Origin: Prevotella sp. UBA3776
GTDB taxonomy: Bacteria; Bacteroidota; Bacteroidia; Bacteroidales; Bacteroidaceae
Length of the DNA: 25,999 nucleotides
Direction of reading: 5' to 3'
Assembly (NCBI GenBank): GCA_002369515.1
Contig: DFFM01000050.1
Coordinates: 1-25,999 of the forward strand
Part shown: piece after piece, positions 25,836 through 25,999 of the stretch
How positions within the stretch are numbered: position 1 is the first letter of the stretch
Layout: each line of letters begins with the position of its first letter
Position numbers and translations under genes: made by a program
The notes under the pieces: generated by a model
Told to the model about the DNA's origin: nothing
The model's database searches: none
Seen by the model: only the letters and a program-made list of their open reading frames with translations

Positions 25836-25999
25836 GTTTCTTGCTGACATGATAGAGAGTTAACGACGGATGTCTGCAATAATCAATGGCAGTAAGCATT
25901 ATTGTCGTGTCGGTCTTCATTTTGTTTACATAGTCAGTGATACGCTTGTCGAATTCATCCCCGTCGGGCGCTTCGATACGCCAGTTCGGGATAAGAAGT
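25828..25999 (-). CDS. C-terminal end of an unrecognised protein, cut by window edge
   Basis: From 25998 to the TGA at 25828-25830 there are 56 open codons on the minus strand. They read LLIPNWRIEAPDGDEFDKR and continue through CRHPSLTLYHVSKKHE. The composition (acidic and aromatic residues, few low-complexity runs) looks like real protein. The frame enters from outside the window, so its start and family cannot be judged. Between 25602 and 25710 nothing is recognisable. Confidence 0.5.
   Translation of the reverse strand, partial: LLIPNWRIEAPDGDEFDKRITDYVNKMKTDTTIMLTAIDYCRHPSLTLYHVSKKHE

Overview
The window looks like chromosomal core DNA of a Bacteroidales bacterium, most likely Prevotella in the broad sense. 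Four things point there. Several promoters fit the Bacteroidetes sigma pattern (TTTG, about 19-21 bases, TAnnTTTG). Shine-Dalgarno sequences are mostly weak. The F-type ATPase genes run D-C-(I-like)-B-E-F-H-A-G, and the a-subunit carries a signal peptide. A serine palmitoyltransferase for bacterial sphingolipids is present. The species cannot be fixed from this sequence.

Layout. Bases 1-542 are non-coding and hold a phased 21-base repeat with a 20-bp hairpin. Three plus-strand genes follow: a polysaccharide flippase-like protein, an NhaD-type Na+/H+ antiporter and 6-phosphofructokinase (pfkA). From about 4.7 to 12.2 kb runs a complete F1Fo-ATP synthase operon. It converges on glutamate dehydrogenase (gdhA, minus strand), with back-to-back terminators between them. 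Upstream of gdhA, about 14.1-15.2 kb is a gene-free array of interleaved direct and inverted repeats. Next comes a compact minus-strand cluster, transcribed lon > tgt > LptF/G permease > RhlE-like DEAD-box helicase. Divergent from lon is trmN6, and the second copy of the 21-base hairpin repeat lies between convergent trmN6 and a lipid-kinase gene. The lipid kinase is divergent from spt. A tRNA-Pro(TGG) with its own promoter-like element and terminator follows. The last 0.3 kb holds two unrecognised, small and partly broken minus-strand reading frames.

How it fits together. NhaD and the ATP synthase both handle ion gradients across the inner membrane, and PfkA feeds glycolytic ATP. Lon, Tgt, TrmN6 and the helicase are protein and RNA quality or modification functions. 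The permease is an outer-membrane lipid export component. Spt and the neighbouring DAGK-family kinase suggest a small sphingolipid locus. No phage, insertion sequence, CRISPR array or antibiotic-resistance gene was seen.

The less ordinary content is mainly in the spaces between genes. It comprises (i) a 21-base phased repeat/hairpin family in two places, (ii) a modular array with long inverted arms upstream of gdhA, and (iii) 7-base tandem repeats of different sequence at five gene junctions. Protein oddities include Asn in place of Asp in the ATP-site loop of PfkA, loss of most zinc ligands in Tgt, a charged insertion in ATP synthase gamma, a basic N-terminal extension on the LptF/G permease, and a sphingosine-kinase-like motif in the lipid kinase beside spt.
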